Source: Micromussa lordhowensis
Taxonomy: Eukaryota > Cnidaria > Anthozoa > Scleractinia > Lobophylliidae
Assembly (NCBI GenBank): GCA_964020085.1
Contig: OZ026601.1
Location: forward strand, 26,897,418-26,961,417
Direction of reading: 5' to 3'
DNA length: 64,000 nucleotides
Notes under the pieces: model-generated
What the model was told of the DNA's origin: nothing
Seen by the model: only the letters and a program-made list of their open reading frames with translations
Database searches by the model: none
Translations under genes and position numbers: made by a program
Part shown: positions 50,001-62,900 of the stretch, piece after piece
How positions within the stretch are numbered: the first letter of the stretch is position 1
How the letters are laid out: every line of letters starts with the position of its first letter

Positions 50001-53000
50001 GTTGCCATTGTGGAGAGGTGGCTGTTGTAGAGAGGTTAAAATAAGAGTGAATGTATGGACCGTCTGCCAGAGGACAAAAACAAAGTGGCCACTGTAAAGA
50101 TGTGGCCGCTGTTGAGAGCTAATCGTTAGTGGAGATTCGACTTATCTTATCTATTTTCCATACAAACTATTATGTTACACTTGAATGACTTGTAAACAAT
50201 CATACTGTCCTAACAGTTCACTGGTTACCCAAGTACACTACACAATGACTCCAAGCTATTTAGTGGATCACAGACTGCAGAAACTGCCAGCAGCAAAACC
50301 TGGCAGTAAGTCCAAAACAGCAAAGTTGGATTTATTTGTCACAATAAGGGAAGTGTATGAAACATAGTCAGGTAAGAAAAGGGTGTTCTGAGTAAACGTT
50401 TTGTCAAAAGTTGTATGATCATACCTTTGTACTACTGATAGCAAGAATCTTGAGGGCTTTGAGGCCTAGAATCAAAATATTAACCAAATGGATAAAATTT
50501 AAAATTCTGACTTCACTAACATTCAATGTGAAAGTTTATTGAGGATGCGTCAGTCACTTATCTGATGCAGATGTATTCCATCTAATAAGATAATAATATT
50601 TGTTTCTTGGCAAATTACAACAATCCACCGGACGAAAAAAGATGGCGGCTGTACATTTTACCACAATACCTTGCGAACCTAACACAGCGTATAAGACACA
50701 AGGAAAGCCAAATTTTTACAGTATTTGTCCCTGTACTAAGACATTGTGTATCGTAGGTTTGAAGATTTTACAACCCTTCTGTGCCTTTTTATGAACGTTT
50801 TTAAAGTTTTCGTGCGCTAAGAACTGTGGGTAAATGTACCAGTCGCCATCTTTTTTCCTACGGAGGATTGGTGCTAACAACAGTTTTAAGAACATGTGCT
50901 ACGCCAGATATGTAAAGCCACTAAACAACAACCTTTAGATGTGGCCAAAAACTTTGTGGAAACATATTCCTCATCTAATGCAGCAGCACGAGACCCCAAG
51001 GAAAAGGGTACAAAATCAATAAGCTAGAACATTTTACAATAAATATACATACAAGCTGTTATAACAAAAGCTTAAAACATGGTTGAACACAAAGACTAAT
51101 GCCAGGTGGCCAGTTAAAAGAAAAGATACTTGACATGTTTTGGTCAGGGACAGGAAAAAAAACAAACATAAACAAAGACACACACACGCACACACTAACC
51201 GGACATGGCTGCCAAACTGCCATCTGTGATACTTGTCCCGCTAAAACTTAAATGCACCAAGTTGGGACAACATGTAGCATTCTCCAGAAAATGGCAAACT
51301 CCTCTATCACTTATCTACAAGTGAATATTTCAAACTTATTTCAATACATTCCAGGCATTTGGAGGACAGAAAAAAATGTGACAGGATATGAATGGAGAAT
51401 GAAATGGAAACTTGCCTGCACCACTTCTGAAAAAATTAGTAAACGTAACATAACATAGGTTTAAAAAACTTTTAGTTAATTCTCTGCTCTGACTATTGCA
51501 TTTTTAGCTTTTTGATTGGCTAAAAAACTCAGACTATGAGCCAATAGTCAGAGTTTTACGTCATACGGAAAATAGTGCGTCAAGTTTAAAAATTTTCCGC
51601 ACAAGTTTTCAAAGTTTTCAACTTTCAACTTCAGCCCTCTATAATGGCCAAAATAAAAATCGGCGGCAAAACCCGGTTTGAGAATTTACTAAAACAATTA
51701 TTCTATTTGCCCTTGTTGGATATGAAGTGATTATAACCAACACGCGCTACGCGCTCATTGGTTATTTTGTCACTTCATATCCAACTCGGGCTCATGGAAT
51801 AATCGTTATATAGTTTGTGTTTAAAGCTTCATCCTTAGTTTAATGAGGTTGTATAAACAAGTGTGAATATTTTAATTCAATACAGAGAGATGAGAGTAAT
51901 ATTGCAACTGACAAAAAGATGAACCGCTTAGGTACAGTTGATGAAGCTACATTGCATTGTAAGGAGCTACCTCAGTTAAAGTTTTGTTTTTTCAAGTTGG
52001 TAGTGTAAAGTAATTTTAATACAGTTCTAAGCGAATGCAGTCTTTCAGAGATAGTCACTTTATGCCCTCTTTGTAAATTACAAAGTGGTGAGGATTAAGG
52101 GGCATAAATTTAATTGCAAATTTTCACTGGCAATGAAAACAGAGTCTTGAGAGGTGCTTGTTTAGGGAAGCTGATTGTTTACAATGTTTGATTTACCAGA
52201 AGAGCTTAAAACTCTATTTAACAAATTGTGAAGGAGTTGAATTTGGAATAACTAAAAACAATGTACAGCTAGTTAAATTGGAAGGCTTCAAACTAGAATG
52301 CTCTCGGCAAGACAAATAATTACTTTTATTTAATAAACAGAAAGAACACTAATATCAAATGTTTGCCACAAATCTGTTTCCTTTCTTGTGCGGGAGTTTG
52401 TCCTGGGTGGACCAAATATGTGGTCCATGGTTACCTAGTTAGTAGAGGGAACTAACTAACTATGCTCAGCAATGCATGACTGACATTTCAGTCTAAAGAA
52501 ATATTTACAGCATACAATGTCTCAGCATTGAAGAGCTTTGTGCATGTGATACAAACTACAAATAAGATAAAATTTCTAGCCATCTTACCTTTGTCATGTC
52601 CATCTGTAATGTCACCAGTGATGGAAGTTCTGTATAGGAAGCAAAACATTATCACACTCACACTTAGCTGAACTTTGATGATAGGTATGGAAAGATCAGA
52701 AGACCACACATCCTTTTGTTGCTAAGTTCAAGATTGGAATACAGAATAGGAGAATATTTTTACCTGTATATAAACAATAGTCTCCACTTCGTGCAAAAAT
52801 ATGCTTGGATATTCGTCTGCTGGCATTATCCATTTTGAGAAGCGAACAGTTTTCTGAGAGAAGCTTGAGGAAAACTGTGAGCTTTGAGGAACAGACAATG
52901 TCCAAGGATAAATATATCCGAGCATATTTTCATGCAAAATGGAGCTTATTGTGTTTATTATCCGTCATTACAAATATTGTTTGAACCACATGCAGTTTTG

Positions 53001-56000
53001 AAAACTGGGGAATATCACTTGGATATTCCCCAGTTTTAGTGGTTATTTTACCTGTAAAATATAGTTAACTAATGGGAGCTTAACACGGCGCACACCTGCC
53101 ACTTCCCTTGCATGTTGCAGGCTGGGTGGGGCTCTCGCCCCACTTTAGCTTTCACTTACACCCGGGTGGGGACGCACCTCACTCGTTGGCTCATCCATAC
53201 TTTGCAGGGTGTGTTGCTGCCACCCTTGTTGCGTTACTTATTATTGCTAGGGTGCGTTGCTGCCACCCTTGTTGCGTTACTTGTTATTGCTAGGGTGTGT
53301 CGCTGCCACCCTTGTTGCGTTGCTCATTTTCACTAGGGTGTGTCGCTGCCACCCTTATTGCCTCCATTTGCAGGGTGTGTTGCTGCCACCCTCCATTTAT
53401 GCTAAGGAGCACCCAATGTCTTTAGTCCCATTTACTGCCTAAGATTTTGTTGTGTGCATTTATTACCATGATGTTTAGCGACAAGTTGTTAAATTTAGTA
53501 CTGATAGTCTAGCGAGGATGGTAAAAAATGTTGCAGGTAATTAAAAGTTCTTTTTACTTACCTTTTATGTGGAAAAAACATTTGTCTGTGAGCTGGGCAC
53601 ACTGGTTTATATTAAGTGATTTTAGTCTCTTAAGAACTGTAAGATAAAATAGAATCAAAGTGGCTATGAGCCAATCGACCTGGAAAATGGATCATCTTTA
53701 GACAGTGACAATTTTGATGCCACTGACTTGAGGTTTTAATTCATAGGTTAAGTCAGAGTTAAAGCCCACTGGCAAAACTCAACGGTAAGAGAATACACGA
53801 GGAGATGTAAAACCATTGAGAAGTTATTGGTGATCCTCGTCTGAGACAACTATAAAGAAAGTACAGCTTCTGGTCTGATCAGCAAAGCAAGTATAATTGG
53901 ATGTTCATTTTCATTCCTGTTTTTTCGCTCTTTATTTACCCAGACAATATCAGTGACTTTTTATCTCTCTTTGTTACCTTTTGAGAGAAAAAAATTATCC
54001 CATGTAGAGTCATAATACCACAAGGACAGGACAGCATCTCGTCCGCTCAACAAAGTTAAGCCCTGTTTGGCAGGGTTTATGCTTGGATGGGTTACTAAAT
54101 ACCAATACCCTGTGTTGTAAAAACTCCTTTTTTCCCTTCCCTTTCCAAGGTGATATTAGTGACTGCTGAACTCCCAGTCTTGTGTAATGTCTTTTCTTCT
54201 GTTTATCAACTATTTTGTTCAAATCATTTTGCCATATCTGTATTCATCTTTGAAGCATTAAGTTACAACACTGTATAAATAATAGCGAAACGCTTTGTTC
54301 GAATTCTCCTCAATTCTCTGGTCTGTTGGTTGTCCAAAACTTTTAATCACAGCTTGAATCAAATTAATTAACATTCATAAAGCTCATGAATTTAAATTTC
54401 TCCTCAGTTTTTGGCAATCGAGTACAGTTAAACCTGTATAAGCAGACACCTTCAGGAAATGAGCTATTTATATAATTAGCTTCTATTTATAAAAACATAG
54501 ACATTAAGAATATCTAACTTAACACGGTGCAGCCTTGGGCAGCACAATGTTCAAAACCAGGGGGGGGGGGACTCCTCCTCTATGAAAAGGTCTGGGGCTC
54601 TCGTCGTCTCAGGTACAAATCAAGGATTCTGGTCTCACTTAGGGTGTTGATGAAAAAACGTCACCATTCTTAGCCGTCAAAGTATCCTTTAGGGTGCACT
54701 TGAAGAAATATTAAATGAAATGCTCTCATTTGTTTTCTGCTGATCCCTTGAGTATGCAGGACGGGTCTACAACTACGTGTGGGATCCTTTCTTGAACAGT
54801 GGCCAGTAATCGAACCTATTTCATTTTATTTGGTATCTATTAGGGTGTAATGAAGCTCGAGTAATGCCTTCGTTAGTCTTTTTTACGAGTTAAATTTAAA
54901 TTTTCCAATGAGCATCCTTGACCTTCTTATACGGGAGTTCCCCCCGGTGTTCCAAATGTCTAACAGAAAGTGAAGGAGTGAAGGAGGGAAGGAGTGAAGG
55001 AGTGAAGGAGTGAAGGAGTGAAGGAGTGAAGGAGTGAAGGAGTGAAGGAGGGAAGGAGGGAAGGAGTGAAGGAGTGAAGGAGGGAAGGAGGGAAGGAGGG
55101 AAGGAGGGAAGGAGGGAAGGAGGGAAGGAGTGAAGGAGTGAAGGAGGGAAGGAGGGAAGGAGGGAAGGAGGGAAGGAGGGAAGGAGGGAAGGAGTGAAGG
55201 AGTGAAGGAGTGAAGGAGTGAAGGAGTGAAGGAGTGAAGGAGTGAAGGAGTGAAGGAGTGAAGGAGTGAAGGAGTGAAGGAGTGAAGGAGTGAAGGAGTG
55301 AAGGAGGGAAGGAGGGAAGGAGGGAAGGAGGGAAGGAGGGAAGGAGGGAAGGAGGGAAGGAGGGAAGGAGGGAAGGAGGGAAGGAGGGAAGGAGGGAAGG
55401 AGGGAAGGAGGGAAGGAGGGAAGGAGGGAAGGAGGGAAGGAGGGAAGGAGGGAAGGAGGGAAGGAGGGAAGGAGGGAAGGAGGGAAGGAGGGAAGGAGGG
55501 AAGGAGGGAAGGAGGGAAGGAGGGAAGGAGGGAAGGAGGGAAGGAGGGAAGGAGGGAAGGAGGGAAGGAGGGAAGGAGGGAAGGAGGGAAGGAGGGAAGG
55601 AGGGAAGGAGGGAAGGAGGGAAGGAGGGAAGGAGGGAAGGAGGGAAGGAGGGAAGGAGGGAAGGAGGGAAGGAGGGAAGGAGGGAAGGAGGGAAGGAGGG
55701 AAGGAGGGAAGGAGGGAAGGAGGGAAGGAGGGAAGGAGGGAAGGAGGGAAGGAGGGAAGGAGGGAAGGAGGGAAGGAGGGAAGGAGGGAAGGAGGGAAGG
55801 AGGGAAGGAGGGAAGGAGGGAAGGAGGGAAGGAGGGAAGGAGGGAAGGAGGGAAGGAGGGAAGGAGGGAAGGAGGGAAGGAGGGAAGGAGGGAAGGAGGG
55901 AAGGAGGGAAGGAGGGAAGGAGGGAAGGAGGGAAGGAGCGAAGGAGTGAAGGAGCGAAGGAGGGATGGAGTGAAATTGTCCCACCACTAAAACATGGAAA

Positions 56001-56895
56001 AGTATTTGTAGGTTGTTATCAAGGCTGCATTTAGTATGTTCATAACCTAATAATGGGGACATTTTCAAATAACTATCTATTAAACAATTAGATTATGAGC
56101 TCGAGATTTCTATCGCGTGATAGTTGACGAGGGCGCAGCCCGAGTCAACTATCACGCATAGAAATCGAGAGCGAATAATCTAATTGTTTTAGTATAAATC
56201 TACTAGTCGTTCAAAAATTTAATCTAAATCCTCTTCAAAGACACTTCAAAAACACAAAGAAACGGCCCCTAGTGCGCGCTGCTACGCTACTCACTATCTA
56301 TCACAGAATAGAACGTGGGTAGCGTAGCCAATCAGAGGACGTTATTCGTGATAGAACGCTAGTAGATTTATACTAAAAGAGAGTATAAATTGTGAGAGAC
56401 CAAATCAGGAAGAAGTTAAAATAAGCTCTTTGAGAGATAAAAATAGAAATAGGCCTCCTCCCTCTGTAAAGCGCACCTTTAGTAATTCCAAATGTCTTAT
56501 GAGTGTTGCCTATATGGGGCTTTTTTTATTGTATTTACCCTATTTTCTTTTACAGGTATAGTACAAGAACATCCAGATTGATACGTACAAACATTACAAA
56601 AGTTACAATAATTACCTTATTTGAAAAGTACAAAGAAAACACTTACATATTATTCGCCTATATATAGGGATACTACACAGGAGAGTTAAATAAGGGGGGT
56701 CTGGACAGAGAAGGAATTACCCAGCTATAGAGGAATGGTGGTTTTGTTAGTTTTGAGAGTAACACAATACCACAATTTCACAACACTTAATCTTTGTGAA
56801 TTTTGACAATTTTTAACCTCCCATTTAAAGTGGTACTATGACGAAAATCGTACCTTTCCTTTTTAAGCCATTTTGAAACACAAAAAAGTGGACTG

Positions 56896-56939
<44 letters not shown>

Positions 56940-59900
56940 CGTTCCAAAGATATTCAAGTTTTTAAAATATGCAAATTAGCCAAAGTGATGACGTCATACA
57001 CTCAACCAGATTTTGTTCAAATATGATGAAAAGAGATATCTCAGCCAATTTGTTTCAGAAATGTTTGATTTTTTGCAGCAAGGTTCTACTAAATATGCTC
57101 CACGATATGAGCTCAACAGTTCTGTTACCATGGCAACATACTGGGTTTCAGACCTCCTCCATATTAAAAGCTTTTCTGTCCACCTTTGGCGTTCCATTTT
57201 GATATTTGCTAACAGCACTTCATATGCATGATCCAGCAAGCCTATAAATATGTTAGCTCGACTTTGTGGTCCTGTTGAACATTTCCAAGCTGAAAATCAC
57301 CAACATATTGAAATCAAGTGGGTGGGGACTGGAAATGAGTGAATTACCATGGCAACGGAATTTTTTTATAGCGATAGGTGTGTTTCCTGTAGAACTATTA
57401 GCCTGCCAAGTTTCAATGATTTGCACTGCAATTTGGCCAAGATAGCTCTATTTACATACTCAATATAATACTGGGTTAAGTAAATGACGTCATCGGTTAT
57501 CTCATTTGCATATTTTACCCATTTTTCAAACTTAAATATCTCCGGCACTAATGCAGATATTTCCAAACGGTAAACGGCATTTTGATTCTTTCATGGAATG
57601 CTATGTGATACACTAAAAAAAAACAAGGGGTAAAAATTTGATCATAGTACCACTTTAAATTATTTTTAATCATTTTGAATATCAGCTCTCCTTTTCTATA
57701 ACATTCCTTTTTGCAATTTTACATGTATGGAAACAAGCTTATGCATGATTTTCACCAGAGTTAACAAGTTATTTACCTGCCACTGCTTCCAGTGCTTTGT
57801 CTGTTATCAGAGGACAAGCTCTCAAACTGAGGTGTGTGAGGTGTCTGTGCAATCTGCATTGAAAAAGACACATTTTCTTCTCATTCAGAGGTAACTCATT
57901 TTAGGGTGCTGAAGATGTTTTAACGGCCAGCAGTGAAGAGAAATGAGACACAAAAAAATGTTATTGACCTTGTTTTCATTTTCATGCAAATATCTAGGAT
58001 ACTTTCCATTTCTCATAAAAATCCCTTCAATAACTTGAAGTTATGAAAAAAGTTGTAGAACTATTCATATTTTTAAGAATGAAGTTTTGAACAGGCAAAG
58101 AATAAATCAAGTAATTAATTAAATGCACTTCACACTTTCCCTGTTTTGACTGCAACATTAATATTCAATTTCTAACTGTTATGTAGCTTACCTAAGTGCC
58201 ATCAGGAGCTCATTTGTTACCAGAGAGTAACAATCTAATTTCACATGTCGCAGACCACTGTACAAAAGACATATAAGTTAGTAAACATGCTAAAAACAAA
58301 ATGTAAAAAGGTTACTATTAATATAAAACACTATCGCGAGTACTAGAAGAGATGAGAACATCAGTGACATCATCTGTGATCAATTACTGAACAGATGCAT
58401 GGCAACACGGAATCTATTTCAATTGTTAATTTGACAACATTTCTAAGCTACATTTCAACCCCTATTAAGAGGCCACCCTCAGGGAAATGGGGGTGACTGC
58501 TTAAAAGGGGTTGGCCACTAAATACAGGTTTGTCAGGAGTTACCATGAGGTTTACTATGGCCGCTTAATAGAGGCTGGTTAATAGGGGTTTTACCTACAG
58601 TATTTTACTGACAAAATCTTCCAGATGGATAACACACTGGTCAATTAATAATGAGTGACCACTTAATAAGTGGTGGCTTTATACAGGTTTGGCTGCATTA
58701 ATTAGATGTCATCCAGACCTAATGGGTCCCACATGGTTTGCCCCTTCCCCCACAAAACAGGTTCCTAGAGACTTGGCTTACCAGTGGATAAATGCCTGCA
58801 TTGCTTTGGGAGTAAGACTTTTATTCTTCATCAGATGAGTTAAGATCTTGTCACACAGATCTTGTGGTAACATGCCAACAGTAGTAATTGGGTTTTGATG
58901 TCCAGGGAGACGATGGCTGACGTGGTTGATACACAGGTCTTCCAGACGTTGAACATCCCGATGGAGTTGGGGCTGCTCTTCTTGAGTTACCTGACTGGGT
59001 CCTCCAGAAGAATCAAAGAGTAATTCATTGAGTGTCTTGTGTTAATTATTTTATATGTAATGGTTAATGCTACTAGGTAGAGAACAGGAAGAAGTCATGC
59101 AAAAAGTTACAAATGAAATTAGGACCCTACAATCACTGCATAGTTTTAACAATCATATTCATAAAATGTGATTTAATTGTGTTGGTAGAAGACAACAATT
59201 GCTCAAATTGCATTCTTTGCTACTCTTGACAGAGTGATTTTTTCTTTTCTATTGTTAGGTTTTTTCCTTCTTCTTCTTCTTCTTCTTCTTAGCTAAGTTT
59301 TTAATAGTGTATCTCATTAGTTAATAGTTGGTATGCTTTTTAATAATTTATTAGATAATAGTTTATAGGCTTGCAATTTATTACATTAAGTGTATCCAAT
59401 TAGTAAAGGGGTGTTTCATCTCGGTTAACTAAATTTTCTTATGCATTTATAAAGTTTATGTATGAATGTAACAACAACAACAGCAAATGTCTAGCGAGTC
59501 AAAGATTTTCAAGCCTCATTTAACTTCCTTGTTGACAAATCATTAAACAGTCGTGGACAACAGAAACTAAATTTCAGCTCGAGGACAAAATCAAATAAAC
59601 TTAACCTCTTCATTACATATACAGATAAGCCAGTGATGTTTTTGTAGTGCAATGCAATTTACTGTTTGTGGTTTCAGGCTTGCATAATATGCATGTTCAA
59701 TAAAAGTGTAGTATTTGTTATCATCATTTATCACTAAGATTTCTAGTTCTTTGAAGACTATTAAATCGATTCCCTGCCAAAATATGATTTTACTATTAGT
59801 TAATTAACTTTGTCGTGAACAAATGCAATGGTTCGCTGAATTTCCATTGAGCAATTTAGATGCACTCCAAATACCTGCTTGAGTCAGTTTTGGCATATCT

Positions 59901-62900
59901 GCGAGTTCTCAGTCACTCCACCATGTTAATTTACCTGCAGGGCGCAGTAGTTCAAACGATGGACAATACTGTCCACTGGATAAATTGCTATCCACTGGAT
60001 AAGATAGTTTGTTTTCTTACTATTTATCCAGTGGACAGCAATCTACCCAGTGGATACCATTATCCATCCTAACATCAAAGCTAACCATTCTAAATAAGTG
60101 CTTAGGCCTAATCACTAACTTGAGTGCTTAACCCAAATTACTAAGACACATGCTCACATTCTGCTCAAAATTGAAAAATTTAACTGGTTTGAAAATTTCA
60201 ACCCAGTTTGAAAAATATGAACCAGTTTGAAAAATTTAAACTGGTTTAACAGAAATTAAACCAAAAATAAAATTGAACCACAACATGTATAATGATCAAG
60301 GCAAGCATTCAATACCTGCTTCTGGTTGAAGCTGTTGCTGCTGTCGCATTTCCAATCTCCTAACAGCAGACTCCCCTGGGGTTTGCGCTCTCAGAACTGG
60401 ATCAATCACATGTGGATTATGTTGAACAGCACCGAGTCTTACTCCTTCCCCCCACATGTGACCATGCCCCCTAGCAACAAAATTCTGCATTCCGCCTACA
60501 CCAAGGACATTTGGATTCAGTCCTTCTAGTGGTACTCTCAGGTGATCCTCTAACTCTGGTGGTGGACTTCTGTCAAATACTGGGGGATCCACAACTTGCT
60601 GCTCTTCAACAACATCATCAACATCATCAACACTGCCAGTAGCATCATTTCCATGGGAAGAGGCATTGCCCTCTCTGCCAGGACATGGGTTTGATGGCAG
60701 CCCATCAGTATTCTCAGGTCTGTCTGCCAATCTTGCTGTTGAAGCACAACCATGTTGTGGATTGGTTTCAGCAGATGCCTGACCTACAGATTTGGGGTTT
60801 TAGGGGTCTTAGATGAATCTTTACTCAAATTGTAAGCACTGCTATAATTGGATTGTAAGTTCTTTTATCCTCATAAGTTAGAAATTCCCTTCAATTCTTC
60901 TGTCCATTTCTGGTTTAAATCTTGGCTTTAGTCATTAGAAAATTCATACAGCTTGTCAATTTTCTAATATTCAATATCTTCTTTTTTGGCAGTTGAGTAC
61001 AATCAAAACAAATAAGAAACAATGCCAATAACATTTTGATCAAAATTCTCATTGAGAAAATTGCTCACCTCCAGGTCAAATATAACATGAACATTGCTAC
61101 AACTGTCAAAGTCTTGCAATGGTCAATGGATTCACAAAACGTCTACACGCAAAAGTCTAGTCTAGGAAGCGAAAGAGTGAAGGAAGGATCCAGCGAACCT
61201 GCCATGCATGCCTACAACTTGGAAAACATTATTTTCCAAGTTAAAAAAGAACAATGATTGAAAAGATGAAATCACCAGGCTTACCAGACAATGAAGATGG
61301 TGGATTGACATCTCTCTTCTTTACCACAAGTGAACCCCCTGTACTAAGTCCAAGCTCCACTAATGTTGCTGTCATTTCAGCGACAGTAAACAGCCTGTGG
61401 GGAAATGGCTATGTAGCCAAATGAAATATATTTCAAGTTGTGTAATATCCATTACCAACTAATAATTACAAAAAGAAAATTATTGTTTCTGCAGTTTGTG
61501 AAAGTTTCATTCCTTCTAACAGATCTCAGATATCCAGATGGAATGTGCATAGCAGAACTCCAAGCCTTACCCCTGTCACACAAACTAATACCTCTTGTTT
61601 GCACCACCTTCTTGAGGCAGGGCTCGACTTTCAGGGAAAAACCTTGGTGGCCCCTAAGTTTTCAGATTTAGTTGATAAGCAAAATTATTTCAATCAGTGA
61701 AAAGCATGGAAAATTAGACGGCAGTGAAAATAATTTGGTCACATTGGCAACCCCAGCGGTCGAAACGCCGAGCTCTGTGAGGTCTTATCATAAAGCAATG
61801 TATTCCTAGTTACTAAACTGGACACATCAGGGTGTCATTCATTGTATCCATTATTAATAATACTGTACCTGCAAAAGCTCAAAGTTGTCCAAGCTTAGGT
61901 GGTACTGGTCACAGATGAAAGTCACAACATCTTGAAGTTTGGCATCAGGGGCAAATGTTTGTCTTTGCACATGCCCAGTTGGACCTCTTATCTACAGTGG
62001 GTAAATTGTAAATGACGTAATGTGAAGATGATACGTTTATGAGGGTGAGTTTGGATAGCAGCCTTAAGAAGTACTGTACTTGACTTTCTGAGGATTGTAT
62101 GCCTCTTTAAAGGCGTTTAAGTCTGTTGTAGGTCAAAATGAAATTCAGGTTAAAATGGGATTCCTTTGTCTCTTAACCCTAATTATTCATGAATCATGAA
62201 TAATTAGGGTTAGAAGACAAAGAAAATTGAGAATCAAACTACCGGTAGGTTAAAATCATTTTAACCTGAATTTCATTTTGACCTACAACATGTATATACA
62301 TGTATAAGTGAGATAAATGTAGGAATACTGTAACATGGCAATTAGCTTTTTTAATATTCTAGAAGAAGCTGTAAGAGCTTAGAACTAGCCCTGAGATTTA
62401 AACCCCTCAAACATGTTGGTCATGTGAAAGGCCTGATGCAGCACAATGAAAACTTACAAAACATTTCATGCAAATAACTTGGGCTTATTCAGCTCCTTAT
62501 AAGGCATTTTGGGCAGGTTTATTAATCTAATACATTAAGTGGTATGAAAAATCGGATAACATTGCACCAAGATGTGATAAGATTGTAAGTTGAGGCTAAT
62601 TTTACATGTAGAATTATGTTTGCTCAATAACTGCATTTGAAAACAAACTTCAAGTCATGTCAACTCCTTCTTTAAGAACACAAGGAATTTAAAAAGTGTT
62701 AGTGGTTAAGGCGGGGGTAAGAAGGTAGCTTATAACCCAATTGTTTTTTGGTCAGTAGACAGATGGACCTACATGTATAACTGGGAAGATTTTTAAGCAA
62801 ACCTTTATGGTAACTTGGAAGCACTGCCAGCAGAGATGCCTAGCACTTAAAGGGACATATAGGTGCCTTGAGTTCGTTATTTAATGTCACTTCAATTTTA

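Noticed and set aside
53108..53442. Three overlapping plus-strand frames of 61-74 codons
   Set aside because: They translate the 43-bp minisatellite in shifted frames.
54896..56068. 390-codon minus-strand frame rich in Pro, Ser, Leu and Phe
   Set aside because: It is a translation of the 8-bp minisatellite, open in several frames; the same holds for the 230-codon plus-strand frame (55298-55990).
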